From positions 1-33,876 of the forward strand of contig JBCBGC010000086.1 of assembly GCA_038527215.1 (NCBI GenBank): a stretch of 33,876 bases of DNA, given 5' to 3'. The position numbers were made by a program, and so were the translations under genes. Below the pieces are notes generated by a model, which saw only the letters and a program-made list of their open reading frames with translations, did no database searches and had not been told where the DNA came from. Origin of the DNA: JAWPMV01 sp038527215. Lineage in GTDB: Bacteria; Bacteroidota; Bacteroidia; J057. Below are positions 23,066 through 31,201 of the stretch, one piece after another (positions within the stretch are counted from its first letter, which is position 1; each line of letters begins with the position of its first letter).

Positions 23066-24481
23066 TTAAAAGGTAAACGTGGCGGTCGGAGCTAGGTGGA
23101 AGATGGTTGCAGATGAGCCGGAAGCCTCTACGAAAGCCCCAGGCAGAAAGACCGAGCTTCGGAGGTCAACCGTGAAGTAAGGACTATGGGTATATTGAAA
23201 AAATAAGCCTACTACTGAGCCGACGGCCCGTGCTGCCTGCCCGTCCGCTGCCCTGAACTGGAATTGAGGCGGTATATACAAGCCATCGGCAGCGGAGACT
23301 CGAAAGAACCAGGCATATTCAAGGTTGAGCAGGAATTTTGGGGTGGGAAAGAGCGTCAGGGAAGGATGGATGCCCCCCAGATTGACCGGCGTATTGACCG
23401 CGGCCAGGCTATAAATGGCCGGATTGACAAAAAGCGGGTTGAAGCTCTGCACCTTGCCATCCCCCGCCATACGGTCCCCACTGGCCCAATCCAGCTTCAG
23501 GCCCGGCATAGGCCGCCAACCCTGGGTGGTCAGCACGAATTTCCAATCCGTCTCAAAGCTCCAGGCCTCGATCGCTTCTTCGGCCAGGCTGCCCCACTGG
23601 TAAATCAGCTCTGTATTGTAAATAAACTTCCCCTTAAGATTCCCAAATCGCCGCCATCCGATGGAATGACGTACTTCAGCTCCTTGCACGTCGTTAAACT
23701 GGCCGACAGGCCGCGCCATGCCCAGGTAATAGACTTCATTCAGGTGTTGGCGTTGTTGCGCCGAAAAAGGAAAGCGCGTGTAGCCACCCCACAACAGCGG
23801 TTGATCCGCTGCCGCTTCCTGGCCCCAAACCGCATTGTCAAACGCCCCAAACTCTACCCGGACTTCCTGCCCATAAAAGGCAGATAGTTGAAACAGTTTT
23901 TTCTTCCAGATCAGTCGGACCATGTCAAAACTCCGCCTTACATTCACGCCGCTTCTTAGGTCCACCAATCGACCGGCACCCAGGCTTATCTCTTGCCTCC
24001 CCGCCCGAAGGACCCATTGCTGTTCACCTGCCGTCGTAAACGTTACCTCCAGGAATCCTTGATGCACGTCCAGGGCTTCGGTTTGAGCCAGGGTCTGGCC
24101 ATTGGATACATAGCCGTGTTGCAGCTCCCCAAAAAACCGCAGCTTCGAACCGAGCTGTAGAGACCCACGGACCCGCAGCTGCTGACTGTAATAGGTGAGG
24201 GTCCCTTCCTGCCAAAAACGATTGGTAAAATGCTCCATCCTGGGACGAAAAGAGCCTCCCAGACTGAGAAAGCTCTTTTCTTTTGCCCCTAGCGGAATAA
24301 ACTTAATCCGTGCTAAGCCGCTGCGGTTGCTGCTATCCCTGAGATAAGCATAGTCCTCTGCTGCTCTTTCTGTTTGAAAAGCAGGCAGAGGAGTAGTCTT
24401 TGTATCCTGGCAGAACCCTGAAGCATAACTCGCCAGAATCAAATTCAGGCATAACAGCTGAACCGCATAGCACCTAGGCAT
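23066..24481 (-). CDS. alginate-export-type outer membrane beta-barrel protein
   Basis: A 471-residue outer membrane protein. The signal peptide (AVQLLCLNLILASYASGFCQ) is followed by a plug-like N-terminal ~40 residues, then repeated amphipathic strands: FLSLGGSFRPRMEHF, TYYSQQLRVRGSLQLGSKLRFFGELQHGY and WVLRAGRQEISLGAGRLVDLRSGVNVRRSFDMVRLIW. The chain ends ...HLAPTATFTF with C-terminal Phe, as barrels do. The combination fits the alginate export (AlgE-like, PF13372) family, which forms anion-selective channels. The ligand here is unknown; Bacteroidota carry many relatives without alginate. The gene overlaps the small membrane-protein gene upstream by eight bases. Confidence 0.82.
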   Translation of the reverse strand: MPRCYAVQLLCLNLILASYASGFCQDTKTTPLPAFQTERAAEDYAYLRDSSNRSGLARIKFIPLGAKEKSFLSLGGSFRPRMEHFTNRFWQEGTLTYYSQQLRVRGSLQLGSKLRFFGELQHGYVSNGQTLAQTEALDVHQGFLEVTFTTAGEQQWVLRAGRQEISLGAGRLVDLRSGVNVRRSFDMVRLIWKKKLFQLSAFYGQEVRVEFGAFDNAVWGQEAAADQPLLWGGYTRFPFSAQQRQHLNEVYYLGMARPVGQFNDVQGAEVRHSIGWRRFGNLKGKFIYNTELIYQWGSLAEEAIEAWSFETDWKFVLTTQGWRPMPGLKLDWASGDRMAGDGKVQSFNPLFVNPAIYSLAAVNTPVNLGGIHPSLTLFPTPKFLLNLEYAWFFRVSAADGLYIPPQFQFRAADGQAARAVGSVVGLFFQYTHSPYFTVDLRSSVFLPGAFVEASGSSATIFHLAPTATFTF

Positions 24482-24941
24482 CGAGGTCAGCCAATTTATT
24501 GGTGGAGAAATAGGTGTAAAAACTCAGGATGATGGCTGCACTGGAAACCAGGGTCATCACCGTGCCAGGGACAAAATTGACAAAGCCTCCCAGATCCATG
24601 AACAGGAAATAGCCTAAGTCAGCCAGGCCCCCCGTAATCGCTGCCAAAAAGATGGCATTGCCGTTTTTGTGCCAAATGTAAAAGGCACAGATGAAGGTAA
24701 CCAGCCCTATCCAGAAGAGGTTAAATCCGTGCTGCCCGATGATGGCCCCAGCCGCCGCAGGATAGTCCATTTGAAGGGTCGCAGGTTCCACACCATCTGC
24801 AATCCCCGCTACTGCAGCAGAAATATCTCCGGTCAGTGGACCGCGCATGGTCATGACCCCGGCAAATACATGGACCGCGCCCCAAATGATCCAAAGGACC
24901 GCAGTGATTTTTAAAAAGAGAGAAAAAGTGTTCTTAGACAT
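24474..24941 (-). CDS. four-helix membrane protein, unknown function
   Basis: A 155-residue membrane protein with four hydrophobic stretches: LFLKITAVLWIIWGAVHVFAGVMTM, GFNLFWIGLVTFICAFYIWH, AIFLAAITGGLADLGYFLFM and NFVPGTVMTLVSSAAIILSFYTYF. No charged pore motif or catalytic residues stand out. It is the first gene of the minus-strand operon with the alginate-export-type barrel, under the palindrome-controlled promoter at 24990-25021. This suggests an inner-membrane partner in uptake or export, but the function is not inferable. The start ATG at 24941 gives a short cytosolic N-terminus. Confidence 0.8.
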   Translation of the reverse strand: MSKNTFSLFLKITAVLWIIWGAVHVFAGVMTMRGPLTGDISAAVAGIADGVEPATLQMDYPAAAGAIIGQHGFNLFWIGLVTFICAFYIWHKNGNAIFLAAITGGLADLGYFLFMDLGGFVNFVPGTVMTLVSSAAIILSFYTYFSTNKLADLDA

Positions 24942-24965
24942 AAAGCCAGATGTTGGGTGAAAAAA

Positions 24966-25022
24966 TGTTTTAGAGCAATCGCTCTAAAACAAAGGTAGAG
25001 TTTTGGAGCGAATGCTCCAAAA
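24966..25022. promoter_or_regulatory. two palindromic operators flanking a promoter
   Basis: Operator 1: arms TGTTTTAGAGC and GCTCTAAAACA with a four-base spacer (24966-24991). Operator 2: arms TTTTGGAGC and GCTCCAAAA with a four-base spacer (25001-25022). Both share the core TTTT(A/G)GAGC-N4-GCTC(T/C)AAAA, and their centres are 33 bp apart, near three helical turns. They overlap the -7 and -33 elements of the promoter between them, as expected for a dimeric TetR-type repressor. Confidence 0.8.
24990..25021 (-). promoter_or_regulatory. full Bacteroidota promoter TTTG-N20-TACCTTTG
   Basis: On the minus strand, TTTG (25018-25021) and TACCTTTG (24990-24997) are separated by 20 bases, matching the TTTG / TAnnTTTG consensus. 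Transcription would start about 40 bases upstream of the ATG at 24941. Both elements lie in or next to the two operator palindromes, so repression is probably direct occlusion. Confidence 0.75.
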
Positions 25023-25051
25023 TAAATTTTTGATTAGAAAAAACCTTAGCT

Positions 25052-25423
25052 CTAGCTAGCCATCAACATCCCTCTCGCTTTCCAGGTACTCCAGCTCAGC
25101 AAGCCCGTCAATCCTGCGAAAGCCAAGGTAAGGGGACCCCAGAGCATTTCTCCCTGCAAACTGAGCCAAGCCCCGTAGCCGATTAAAAAGAGGTCGATTA
25201 GGAGGAGAAAACCCAGGACCATGCCCAAGCCGGTAGGGCTGGGTTTTTTCCAGATGATGGAACCCAGGAAAAAGATCAGGCCACGAGGCAGATAAATATA
25301 CCAGGTTGTCCACCAGATTTTTTCTGCCTGGATGTCATAGGTGGAAAAGTACACACAAGCGGCAATCAGTAGGCCCAGCAAGGCCAGGTTCATGCGTTGG
25401 TGCGCGGCGAAGTTCATGGCCAA
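25052..25423 (-). CDS. small four-helix membrane protein, possible partner of the Mo oxidoreductase
   Basis: A 123-residue protein with four hydrophobic segments: LALLGLLIAACVYFSTY, IYLPRGLIFFLGSIIW, GLGMVLGFLLLIDLFLIGYGAWL and LWGPLTLAFAGLTGLLSW. The charged loops are short and no heme-type histidine pair is evident. It begins six bases after the stop of the molybdopterin oxidoreductase gene and is presumably transcribed with it. It could anchor or assist that enzyme at the membrane, although it lacks the look of a cytochrome b subunit. Confidence 0.72.
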   Translation of the reverse strand: MAMNFAAHQRMNLALLGLLIAACVYFSTYDIQAEKIWWTTWYIYLPRGLIFFLGSIIWKKPSPTGLGMVLGFLLLIDLFLIGYGAWLSLQGEMLWGPLTLAFAGLTGLLSWSTWKARGMLMAS

Positions 25424-25429
25424 AAGGGC

Positions 25430-27520
25430 TTAGGCGCTGACATGGACGGGCACCCCACTGAAGGCTGCGTTACCGGTAACCGGATCGATTAGGCGATGGT
25501 CCGTCAGATCATTGAGGCTCACCCCGGCATGGGCCTGTGCAACATCCAGCTTGACGCCTTTTTTGCCGTGGCCCCAGCCATGTGGAATGCTGATCACCCC
25601 CGGCATCATGCTGTCTGTCACCTCGGCAGGAATCTGCACGGCCCCGGTAGCCGAACGCACCTTGATTTCCTGTCCGTTATCTATGCCCAACTTGCTGGCA
25701 TCTTCCGGATGGATCATCGCGGTACATCTTTGGCGGCCTTTGACAAGGCGGTGGCTGTTGTGCATCCAGCTATTATTGGAGCGAAGGTGGCGGCGACCGA
25801 TCAGGAGGAAAGGATAGTCTTCCCTTCCGTTGGGTTTCAGGCCAGCGGCGATCCGAGGCATATCCTTCACAAACACCTCCGGACAGAGCGGAATCTTTTT
25901 GTCCTCTCTGAATAAACGCTCCGGAATCACCGGCATCAGGGGTCCCAAATCAATGCCCGAAGGATGCGCTTTTAACTTAGCTACCGTAATGCCCTGATCC
26001 TTATAAGGTCCTGCCTGCAGCCCCATATCAATCACCATTTCGGGTGTCGGATAGGCATTGTATTGCCCGGTATAAGCACGGGTCAGGCTCTGAAAGATTT
26101 CATAATCATGCCGCTGTTCTGGGCTTTTTTCCACCATCGGCTGAGAAAAGCGCGTGGTGTTCCGTACGGCTAGCGCATGAAAAACCATATCGTAGTGAGA
26201 GGCTTCCAGGCCCGTAGTTGGAGGGAGAATGATGTCTGCGTGGCGGGTAGTTTCGTTGATGTAAATGTCTACACAGGCCACGAACTCCAGCTCTTCCATA
26301 GCTTTGTCCAGCTCGCCTCCGTTGGGGGTGGACAAAACCGGATTCCCGGCTACCGTGATCAAGGCCTTGATTTGCCCTTCTCCCGGCGTAGTCATTTCTT
26401 CCAGCATGGCCGATACCGGTAACTCACCGCGAAATTCTTCCAACCCTCTCACCCGACTTTTCCAACGGCCTCGTTTGCCCCGGCTGCCATTGGCTACATA
26501 GTCCATGGCCGGAGAAGTGAACATCATACCACCCGCTTTGTCCAGGTTATCGGTGAGAATATTCAGCACATTCAACAACCAGTTACAAGCGCCCCCAAAG
26601 GCCTGGGTAGAGACGCCCATGCGCCCGTAGATTAAGCCTCTTTCCGCTCCGGCCAGTTCCCGGGCCAGTTGCCGGATGGTTTCCGCTTCCATGCCACAGG
26701 TCTGGCTGACCGCTTCGGGGCTATAGGCTGCTACCAGCTGTTCTATTTCCGCTAGCCCTTCCAGATATGGCTGTAGGTGTCCTGTGCTCACCAGTTTTTC
26801 CTGAAAAAGAGTGTGGATCATGCCCAACAGCACATACACATCCGTGCCCGGCCGCACAAAATGGTGGGCTGTAGCTTTATCGGCCGTTTCCGTTTTGCGG
26901 GGATCCAAGACAATCACCTGGCCGCCTCTTTCCTGGATGGCCCGCAAGCGTTTGGCCACATTAGGAACCGTCATGATGGAGCCATTGGAGGCCAGCGGAT
27001 TGCCGCCCAGGATCAGCATATAATCCGTCCGGTCAATGTCCGGAATCGGTAAGGCCATATAATGTCCAAACATTTCCAGGGCCGCGAAGTGATGCGGGAG
27101 CTGATCTGCGGAGGTAGCAGAGAAAAGGTTGGGCGTTTTGATCGCTTTGATCAGCAAAGGCAGGTTGAGGATGCTGCCCACATTATGCACGTTGGGATTG
27201 CCTGCATAAATGCCGATGGAAGCAGGTCCGTACTGGGCCTGGATTTCCTTGATGCGACTGGCCACCGTCTCATAGGCCTCTTCCCATGAAATTTCTTCCC
27301 AGTCCTCACCGACCTTTTTTACCGGTCTTTTCAGTCGGTTGGGATCTTCAAAAATATCCTTCAACCCCATCGCTTTGGGACAAATATGTCCCTGGCTAAA
27401 GGGATCATTTTTATCTCCTTTAATGGAGAGTACTTCTGAACCGATATGTTGGATTTCCAGGCCGCACATGGCTTCGCACAAATTGCAGACCCGATAGTGG
27501 AGTTGGGGCGTAGTAGACAT
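25430..27520 (-). CDS. molybdopterin-dependent oxidoreductase with N-terminal [4Fe-4S] site
   Basis: A 696-residue protein of the DMSO reductase superfamily. The N-terminal [4Fe-4S] motif is C12-x2-C15-x3-C19-x27-C47. Molybdopterin-binding blocks follow: ISWEEAYETVASRIKEI, IGIYAGNPNVHNVGS, LILGGNPLASNGS and VIVLDPRKTETADKATAHHFVRPGTDVYVLLGM. The C-terminal MGD-binding domain is PFLLIGRRHLRSNNSWMHN ... PHGWGHGKKGVKL. No Cys or Sec is seen at the usual Mo-ligand position (the region reads FSATSADQLPHHFA), so another residue, such as Asp or Ser, may bind Mo. No Tat signal is present, so it is cytosolic. Family relatives include formate dehydrogenase-like and uncharacterised anaerobic-type enzymes found in aerobes. 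Substrate unknown. Confidence 0.88.
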   Translation of the reverse strand: MSTTPQLHYRVCNLCEAMCGLEIQHIGSEVLSIKGDKNDPFSQGHICPKAMGLKDIFEDPNRLKRPVKKVGEDWEEISWEEAYETVASRIKEIQAQYGPASIGIYAGNPNVHNVGSILNLPLLIKAIKTPNLFSATSADQLPHHFAALEMFGHYMALPIPDIDRTDYMLILGGNPLASNGSIMTVPNVAKRLRAIQERGGQVIVLDPRKTETADKATAHHFVRPGTDVYVLLGMIHTLFQEKLVSTGHLQPYLEGLAEIEQLVAAYSPEAVSQTCGMEAETIRQLARELAGAERGLIYGRMGVSTQAFGGACNWLLNVLNILTDNLDKAGGMMFTSPAMDYVANGSRGKRGRWKSRVRGLEEFRGELPVSAMLEEMTTPGEGQIKALITVAGNPVLSTPNGGELDKAMEELEFVACVDIYINETTRHADIILPPTTGLEASHYDMVFHALAVRNTTRFSQPMVEKSPEQRHDYEIFQSLTRAYTGQYNAYPTPEMVIDMGLQAGPYKDQGITVAKLKAHPSGIDLGPLMPVIPERLFREDKKIPLCPEVFVKDMPRIAAGLKPNGREDYPFLLIGRRHLRSNNSWMHNSHRLVKGRQRCTAMIHPEDASKLGIDNGQEIKVRSATGAVQIPAEVTDSMMPGVISIPHGWGHGKKGVKLDVAQAHAGVSLNDLTDHRLIDPVTGNAAFSGVPVHVSA

Positions 27521-27559
27521 GAACTGAAATTACGGGGAAAGAAGGGTAAAAAAAAGTGG

Positions 27560-28110
27560 GGTGAGAGGTGAGAGGTGAGACCGTCCCGATGAATCGGGAC
27601 TGTGAGAAGTGAGACCGTAACACTGGCTTCCAGCCGGTCACCACCTCACCGAGGATATCATCCGAGGAAAGCCTCATTATTCCATATTGCCTTTCCCACA
27701 GCTTGCAGTTATGGGCCACTTCCCAGCGAAGCTGCAACATTTCTTCAGCGAAGCTGAGCCCCTCTTCAGCGGATGCAATCCGCTGCTACCGATTCCATCG
27801 GAATCAACCAATACCAACAGAACCTCATGGTAGATACCGTAACCCTGGCTTCCAGCCGGGATAAGGCCCCCGGAGATTCCGGTAGCCGCAGCTTGCAGCT
27901 GCGGGCCACCTCCCAGCGAAGCTGCAACAATTCTTCAGCGAAGCTGAGCCCCTCTTCAGCGGATGCAATCCGCTGCTACCGATTCCATCGGAATCAACCG
28001 ATACCATCAGAACCTCATGGTGGATACCGTAGCCGCAGCTTGCAGCTGCGGGCCACCTCCCAGCGAAGCTGAGACCCTCCTCAGCGGATGCAATCCCCTG
28101 CTACGGCTTC
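27560..28110 (+). repeat. palindrome array B (about 550 bp)
   Basis: Starts with purine-rich GGTGAGA repeats, then GAGACCGTCCCGAT-GA-ATCGGGAC (27583-27600), GAGACCGTAAC and CTGGCTTCCAG. GGAT-ATC-ATCC follows, then repeated units containing CAGC-GAA-GCTG, CAGCGGAT-GCA-ATCCGCTG, GATTCC-ATC-GGAATC, CCGGA-GAT-TCCGG and CCGCAGCT-TGC-AGCTGCGG. The GCTTGCAG module starts at 27701, 27891 and 28038, i.e. periods of 190 and 147 bp. It lies between the divergent starts of the Mo oxidoreductase and the M23 peptidase. ORFs predicted across it are artefacts. Confidence 0.9.
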
Positions 28111-28242
28111 CACCATTCGCCTCTCCCTCCAGCCCTCCTTCCAGATTTTTTTTCCGCCTCACCATGCAATTACTCCCGGGAAGCGGTCTTATCACTGAGA
28201 AACAGAAAAACCCCAGGATGAAGGGGCCTAATCCGAAGGACA

Positions 28243-28788
28243 ATGAAGTATTATTTCATCGGTTGTTTTTTGCTGATCGTGGGCGCAGGCCTGTATGCCA
28301 GTGGACTTTTTGCCGAGCAAGACGAAGGGCAAGAGGTGCGGATCAAAAAAGTGAAGTTGCCAGATCTGCGCCAGATGATGGCCCTGAAAACCCCGGATTT
28401 AAAACCTGTTTCTCAAGGGGTAAAAATGAGCAGCCCCTTTGGGATGCGATTCCACCCCATCTACCGAAGAAAAATGCTGCACCGGGGCGTGGATTTCCCT
28501 TTGCCGATTGGCAGCGAAGTGCGAGCCACTGCTAGCGGCATTGTCCGCAAAGTAGTCAGCCAAAAGGGGAAAAGCAGTTACGGTAAATATATCCTGATCA
28601 ACCATGACAACGAGCATGGCTCCCTTTATGCCCATTTATCCAAAACTTATGTAACAGTAGGGCAGGAAGTAAAAAAGGGCGAAATGATTGGCTTGTCGGG
28701 AAATACCGGCCTGAGTACTGCCCCCCACTTACACTATGAATTGATCAAAAATGGAAAGCGGGTCAATCCCCTGGCTTTCTGGAAATAA
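28243..28788 (+). CDS. M23 family metallopeptidase (LytM-type), membrane-anchored
   Basis: A 181-residue protein. An N-terminal hydrophobic helix (YYFIGCFLLIVGAGLYASGLF) works as signal or anchor. The M23 peptidase domain runs from about residue 60: MSSPFGMRFHPIYRRKMLHRGVDF with His80 and Asp84, then SLYAHLS with His131 and PHLHYEL with His162/His164, i.e. the complete HxxxD...HxH zinc site. Such enzymes cut peptide crosslinks of peptidoglycan. It is a minimal M23, without a long coiled coil, so it is likely active rather than a NlpD-like activator. It is followed on the same strand by a LysM-containing protein and a MotAB-like pair, which suggests a wall-remodelling role for that set. Confidence 0.9.
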   Translation: MKYYFIGCFLLIVGAGLYASGLFAEQDEGQEVRIKKVKLPDLRQMMALKTPDLKPVSQGVKMSSPFGMRFHPIYRRKMLHRGVDFPLPIGSEVRATASGIVRKVVSQKGKSSYGKYILINHDNEHGSLYAHLSKTYVTVGQEVKKGEMIGLSGNTGLSTAPHLHYELIKNGKRVNPLAFWK

Positions 28789-28958
28789 ACACCCAAAAAA
28801 CGGTCTTAACCCAAACATCTGTTTCACTTTCATCCTCCCACCAAGCAATTAAGGTAGTGGGTAGGGTAGTAGGTAGGGCGTGGTCTGTATCGGTGCAGCC
28901 ACCCCCACCTCTACCTCCTCGATGAAAGGGCCGGACCTAGAAGAAAAAGAGATTCCTC

Positions 28959-29831
28959 ATGTTGACGATCGAAAAAAATATCCTTGCTGCCTTACTGAGA
29001 ATTGCTGCCTGTATGATGAGTGGCTTATGTCTCTACAGCACCCTGCTGGCCGGAGAACCCGTGAAAACCGCTGAGCAGCCCCCCGCGCTTTCTGCACAGA
29101 ATATCCTGGGCATGATGCATCAGCGTATTGCTCGGATTGAAGCCCATGATTTTCGGCTCAAAGTGGAGGAACGCTGGCAGGGAAACCATATTCACCGGGG
29201 CGAAGTCAAAGTCTCTGCCCAGTTACGCCCTTTACAAATTCGGGTCGAACTCCTCAAACCTGAGGAAGGTCCCTTGGTTGAGTACCCGGCAGAGAACAAT
29301 CCTCGTTTGGCCACGGTCATCCCCAAAAAATGGCTGCCAGCCCTCAAGTTTGGGCGAGACATCCACGGAGAAACCCTGCGGAAAGGCCATTACGCCATCA
29401 ACGAAACCACCTTCGCCTTTTTCGATGGCTTGATCAGACGCATGGAACAACAGTTCCGGATGCAAGGCCGCTACCAGGAAAGTGTGCGCTATCTGGGCAC
29501 CGTTCAGGTAGCAGGCAAAACCTGTCATCGGGTGGAGATGATTGATGCCCAGTATCGACTGCTACCCTATGAAATTCAGCCGGGAGATGACCTGATCAGA
29601 CTGGGAAAAAGATTGTTGCTTTCGCCCTATAAAATCCGGGAGCTAAACCCCCAGCTTTCTTCCTATTTCGACCTAAAACCCGGTCAGATTCTGACCCTGC
29701 CTTCCAGCTACTCACGACGCACCATCCTCTTGATTGATGCCCAGAAAATGGTGCCGAGGGTGTTGGAAGTATATGACGAAAAAGGGCGTTTTGAACGCTA
29801 CTGCTTCGAAGACATCGTGATCAAACAATAA
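28959..29831 (+). CDS. DUF1571 family protein with inserted LysM domain
   Basis: A 290-residue protein with an N-terminal hydrophobic signal (LRIAACMMSGLCLYSTLLAG, cleavage near 32). The mature part follows DUF1571: ILGMMHQRIARIEAHDFRLKVEERW, KVSAQLRPLQIRVELLKPEEG, NNPRLATVIPKKWLPALKFGRD, and the final strands RRTILLIDAQKMVPRVLEVYD and ERYCFEDIVIK. Between them, residues about 202-250 form a LysM domain (LLPYEIQPGDDLIRLGKRLL, SPYKIRELNPQLSSYFDLKP, GQILTLPSSY), which should bind peptidoglycan. LysM inside DUF1571 is unusual to my knowledge. It stands between an M23 peptidase and the MotA-like gene, so its link to the wall fits. Confidence 0.78.
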   Translation: MLTIEKNILAALLRIAACMMSGLCLYSTLLAGEPVKTAEQPPALSAQNILGMMHQRIARIEAHDFRLKVEERWQGNHIHRGEVKVSAQLRPLQIRVELLKPEEGPLVEYPAENNPRLATVIPKKWLPALKFGRDIHGETLRKGHYAINETTFAFFDGLIRRMEQQFRMQGRYQESVRYLGTVQVAGKTCHRVEMIDAQYRLLPYEIQPGDDLIRLGKRLLLSPYKIRELNPQLSSYFDLKPGQILTLPSSYSRRTILLIDAQKMVPRVLEVYDEKGRFERYCFEDIVIKQ

Positions 29832-29893
29832 AGCTACCAGTCCTTGCTCTTCCCCTGTAATGCCTATTTGAACACAAAACCATTTACTGCCTT

Positions 29894-31201
29894 ATGGACC
29901 CAATATTGATGATTGAAATCGGGATCGTTGCCCTGATCCTGCTTCTCCAACTCCAGGTTTTTATCAAAAACCGCAAAGGAATCAAAGAAGTAGCCAGCCT
30001 CTTTCCCGAAGGCCATCTTCTCCGCCTAGACACAGACGAGGAGGAGGGCACCCTACTTGCTGATCCCTCGATTCCCCAGATCGCCAAAAACAGCCAGTTT
30101 AGCAGCTATTTCAAAGCCATCCTGCAAACCACCAATGCTTACCTGCGCCAGAAAAAAGGCCGGATTACCCTGGACATTCTAACGGAAATGACCGACCGCC
30201 AAATGCAAGCCCAGGAAAAATCCGTGGGAGGTCGTATGCCTTTGCCTTTGTACATCGGCCTGTTTTGCACCTTTAGTGGGGTGATCATCGGGCTGGTCAA
30301 AATCGCCATGGTCGGCGTCAGTGATGCTGCCATTCAATCCTTTATCGGAGGGGTGTTGATCGGCATGCTGGGCAGTGCCACTGGCCTGGTGCTGACCATC
30401 CTCAGCAACGCCGCTTTTTCTCAGGCTAAAGAAATTCGGGACCGGGCCCGCTTTGATTACGATAGCTTTGTCATTGGACATTTGTTGCCTGAAGAAGAAC
30501 CACAGAAAGAAGAAGTCAAGGTAAACGAAATGAAGGAAAACCTGGAGGCCTTTCACAAAGGATTCGGCCAGTACCAGCAGTATATGAATGAGTCTTTGGG
30601 AGAAACGCTCCGCTTATTTTATGACCTGGAAAAAGTATTTAAGGAGGTACGGACTGTGGAAAAAGGCCTCACCGGCATGGGGAATTTCTTCGACCAGAAC
30701 GAAGGCCTCATCCAGCAGCAGGCCCAATATATTGATACCTATGCCCAGCATGCCCGGGCCCTTACAGACAAGCTCAACAGCCATTTTGCACATGTCGATA
30801 CCCAACTAGAACAACTCATCCAGCAAAATATGAAGGCGCTGGACGAAAAAACCCAGGAAGCCTATCAGCGCATGGAAACCTATCTGGGCTCGTTAGAGCT
30901 TGGGCATAGCCGGGCCCTGGCAGATGCCTTAAATCTGGACTTGTCGCACCTCCATCACGGCATGGACCGCATGCAGCAGCAACTCAGTAACCTGCAGCGG
31001 CAAATGGACGTGCAGCACCAACCTGAGATCCACGTTCAGCCCCAGGAACAAGTGGTCGTGGAACCAGCCCCGCCTGCCCCTAAGAAGCAAGCGCCTACCC
31101 GGACGCCTGCCGGAAAACTCTTTATGCTTTCCACCGGAGTCTTTCTCTTTGCGACCATGGTAGGCGGATTTTTGTACATCTATCAAACGGTGGGAATATG
31201 A
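29894..31201 (+). CDS. MotA/TolQ/ExbB-like channel subunit with long coiled-coil tail
   Basis: A 435-residue membrane protein. TM1 lies at 4-23. A cytosolic segment of about 90 residues leads to TM2 (PLPLYIGLFCTFSGVIIGLVKIA, 116-138) and TM3 (FIGGVLIGMLGSATGLVLTILSNAAF, 150-175), the pair that in MotA/ExbB/TolQ proteins lines the ion path. Residues 205-375 are helical and Gln/Glu/Leu-rich, likely coiled coil. A Pro-rich linker (PAPPAPKKQAPTRTPAG) precedes a fourth TM at 408-432. The long tail recalls ZorA of Zorya systems, but ZorA ends in the cytosol and has no C-terminal TM as far as I recall. The gene overlaps the MotB-like gene by four bases, so the pair is coupled and probably forms one ion-driven complex. 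Confidence 0.82.
   Translation: MDPILMIEIGIVALILLLQLQVFIKNRKGIKEVASLFPEGHLLRLDTDEEEGTLLADPSIPQIAKNSQFSSYFKAILQTTNAYLRQKKGRITLDILTEMTDRQMQAQEKSVGGRMPLPLYIGLFCTFSGVIIGLVKIAMVGVSDAAIQSFIGGVLIGMLGSATGLVLTILSNAAFSQAKEIRDRARFDYDSFVIGHLLPEEEPQKEEVKVNEMKENLEAFHKGFGQYQQYMNESLGETLRLFYDLEKVFKEVRTVEKGLTGMGNFFDQNEGLIQQQAQYIDTYAQHARALTDKLNSHFAHVDTQLEQLIQQNMKALDEKTQEAYQRMETYLGSLELGHSRALADALNLDLSHLHHGMDRMQQQLSNLQRQMDVQHQPEIHVQPQEQVVVEPAPPAPKKQAPTRTPAGKLFMLSTGVFLFATMVGGFLYIYQTVGI

Noticed and set aside
27773..28535. Plus and minus ORFs over array B
   Set aside because: They read through the repeat modules and, in one case, into the M23 gene in the wrong frame.
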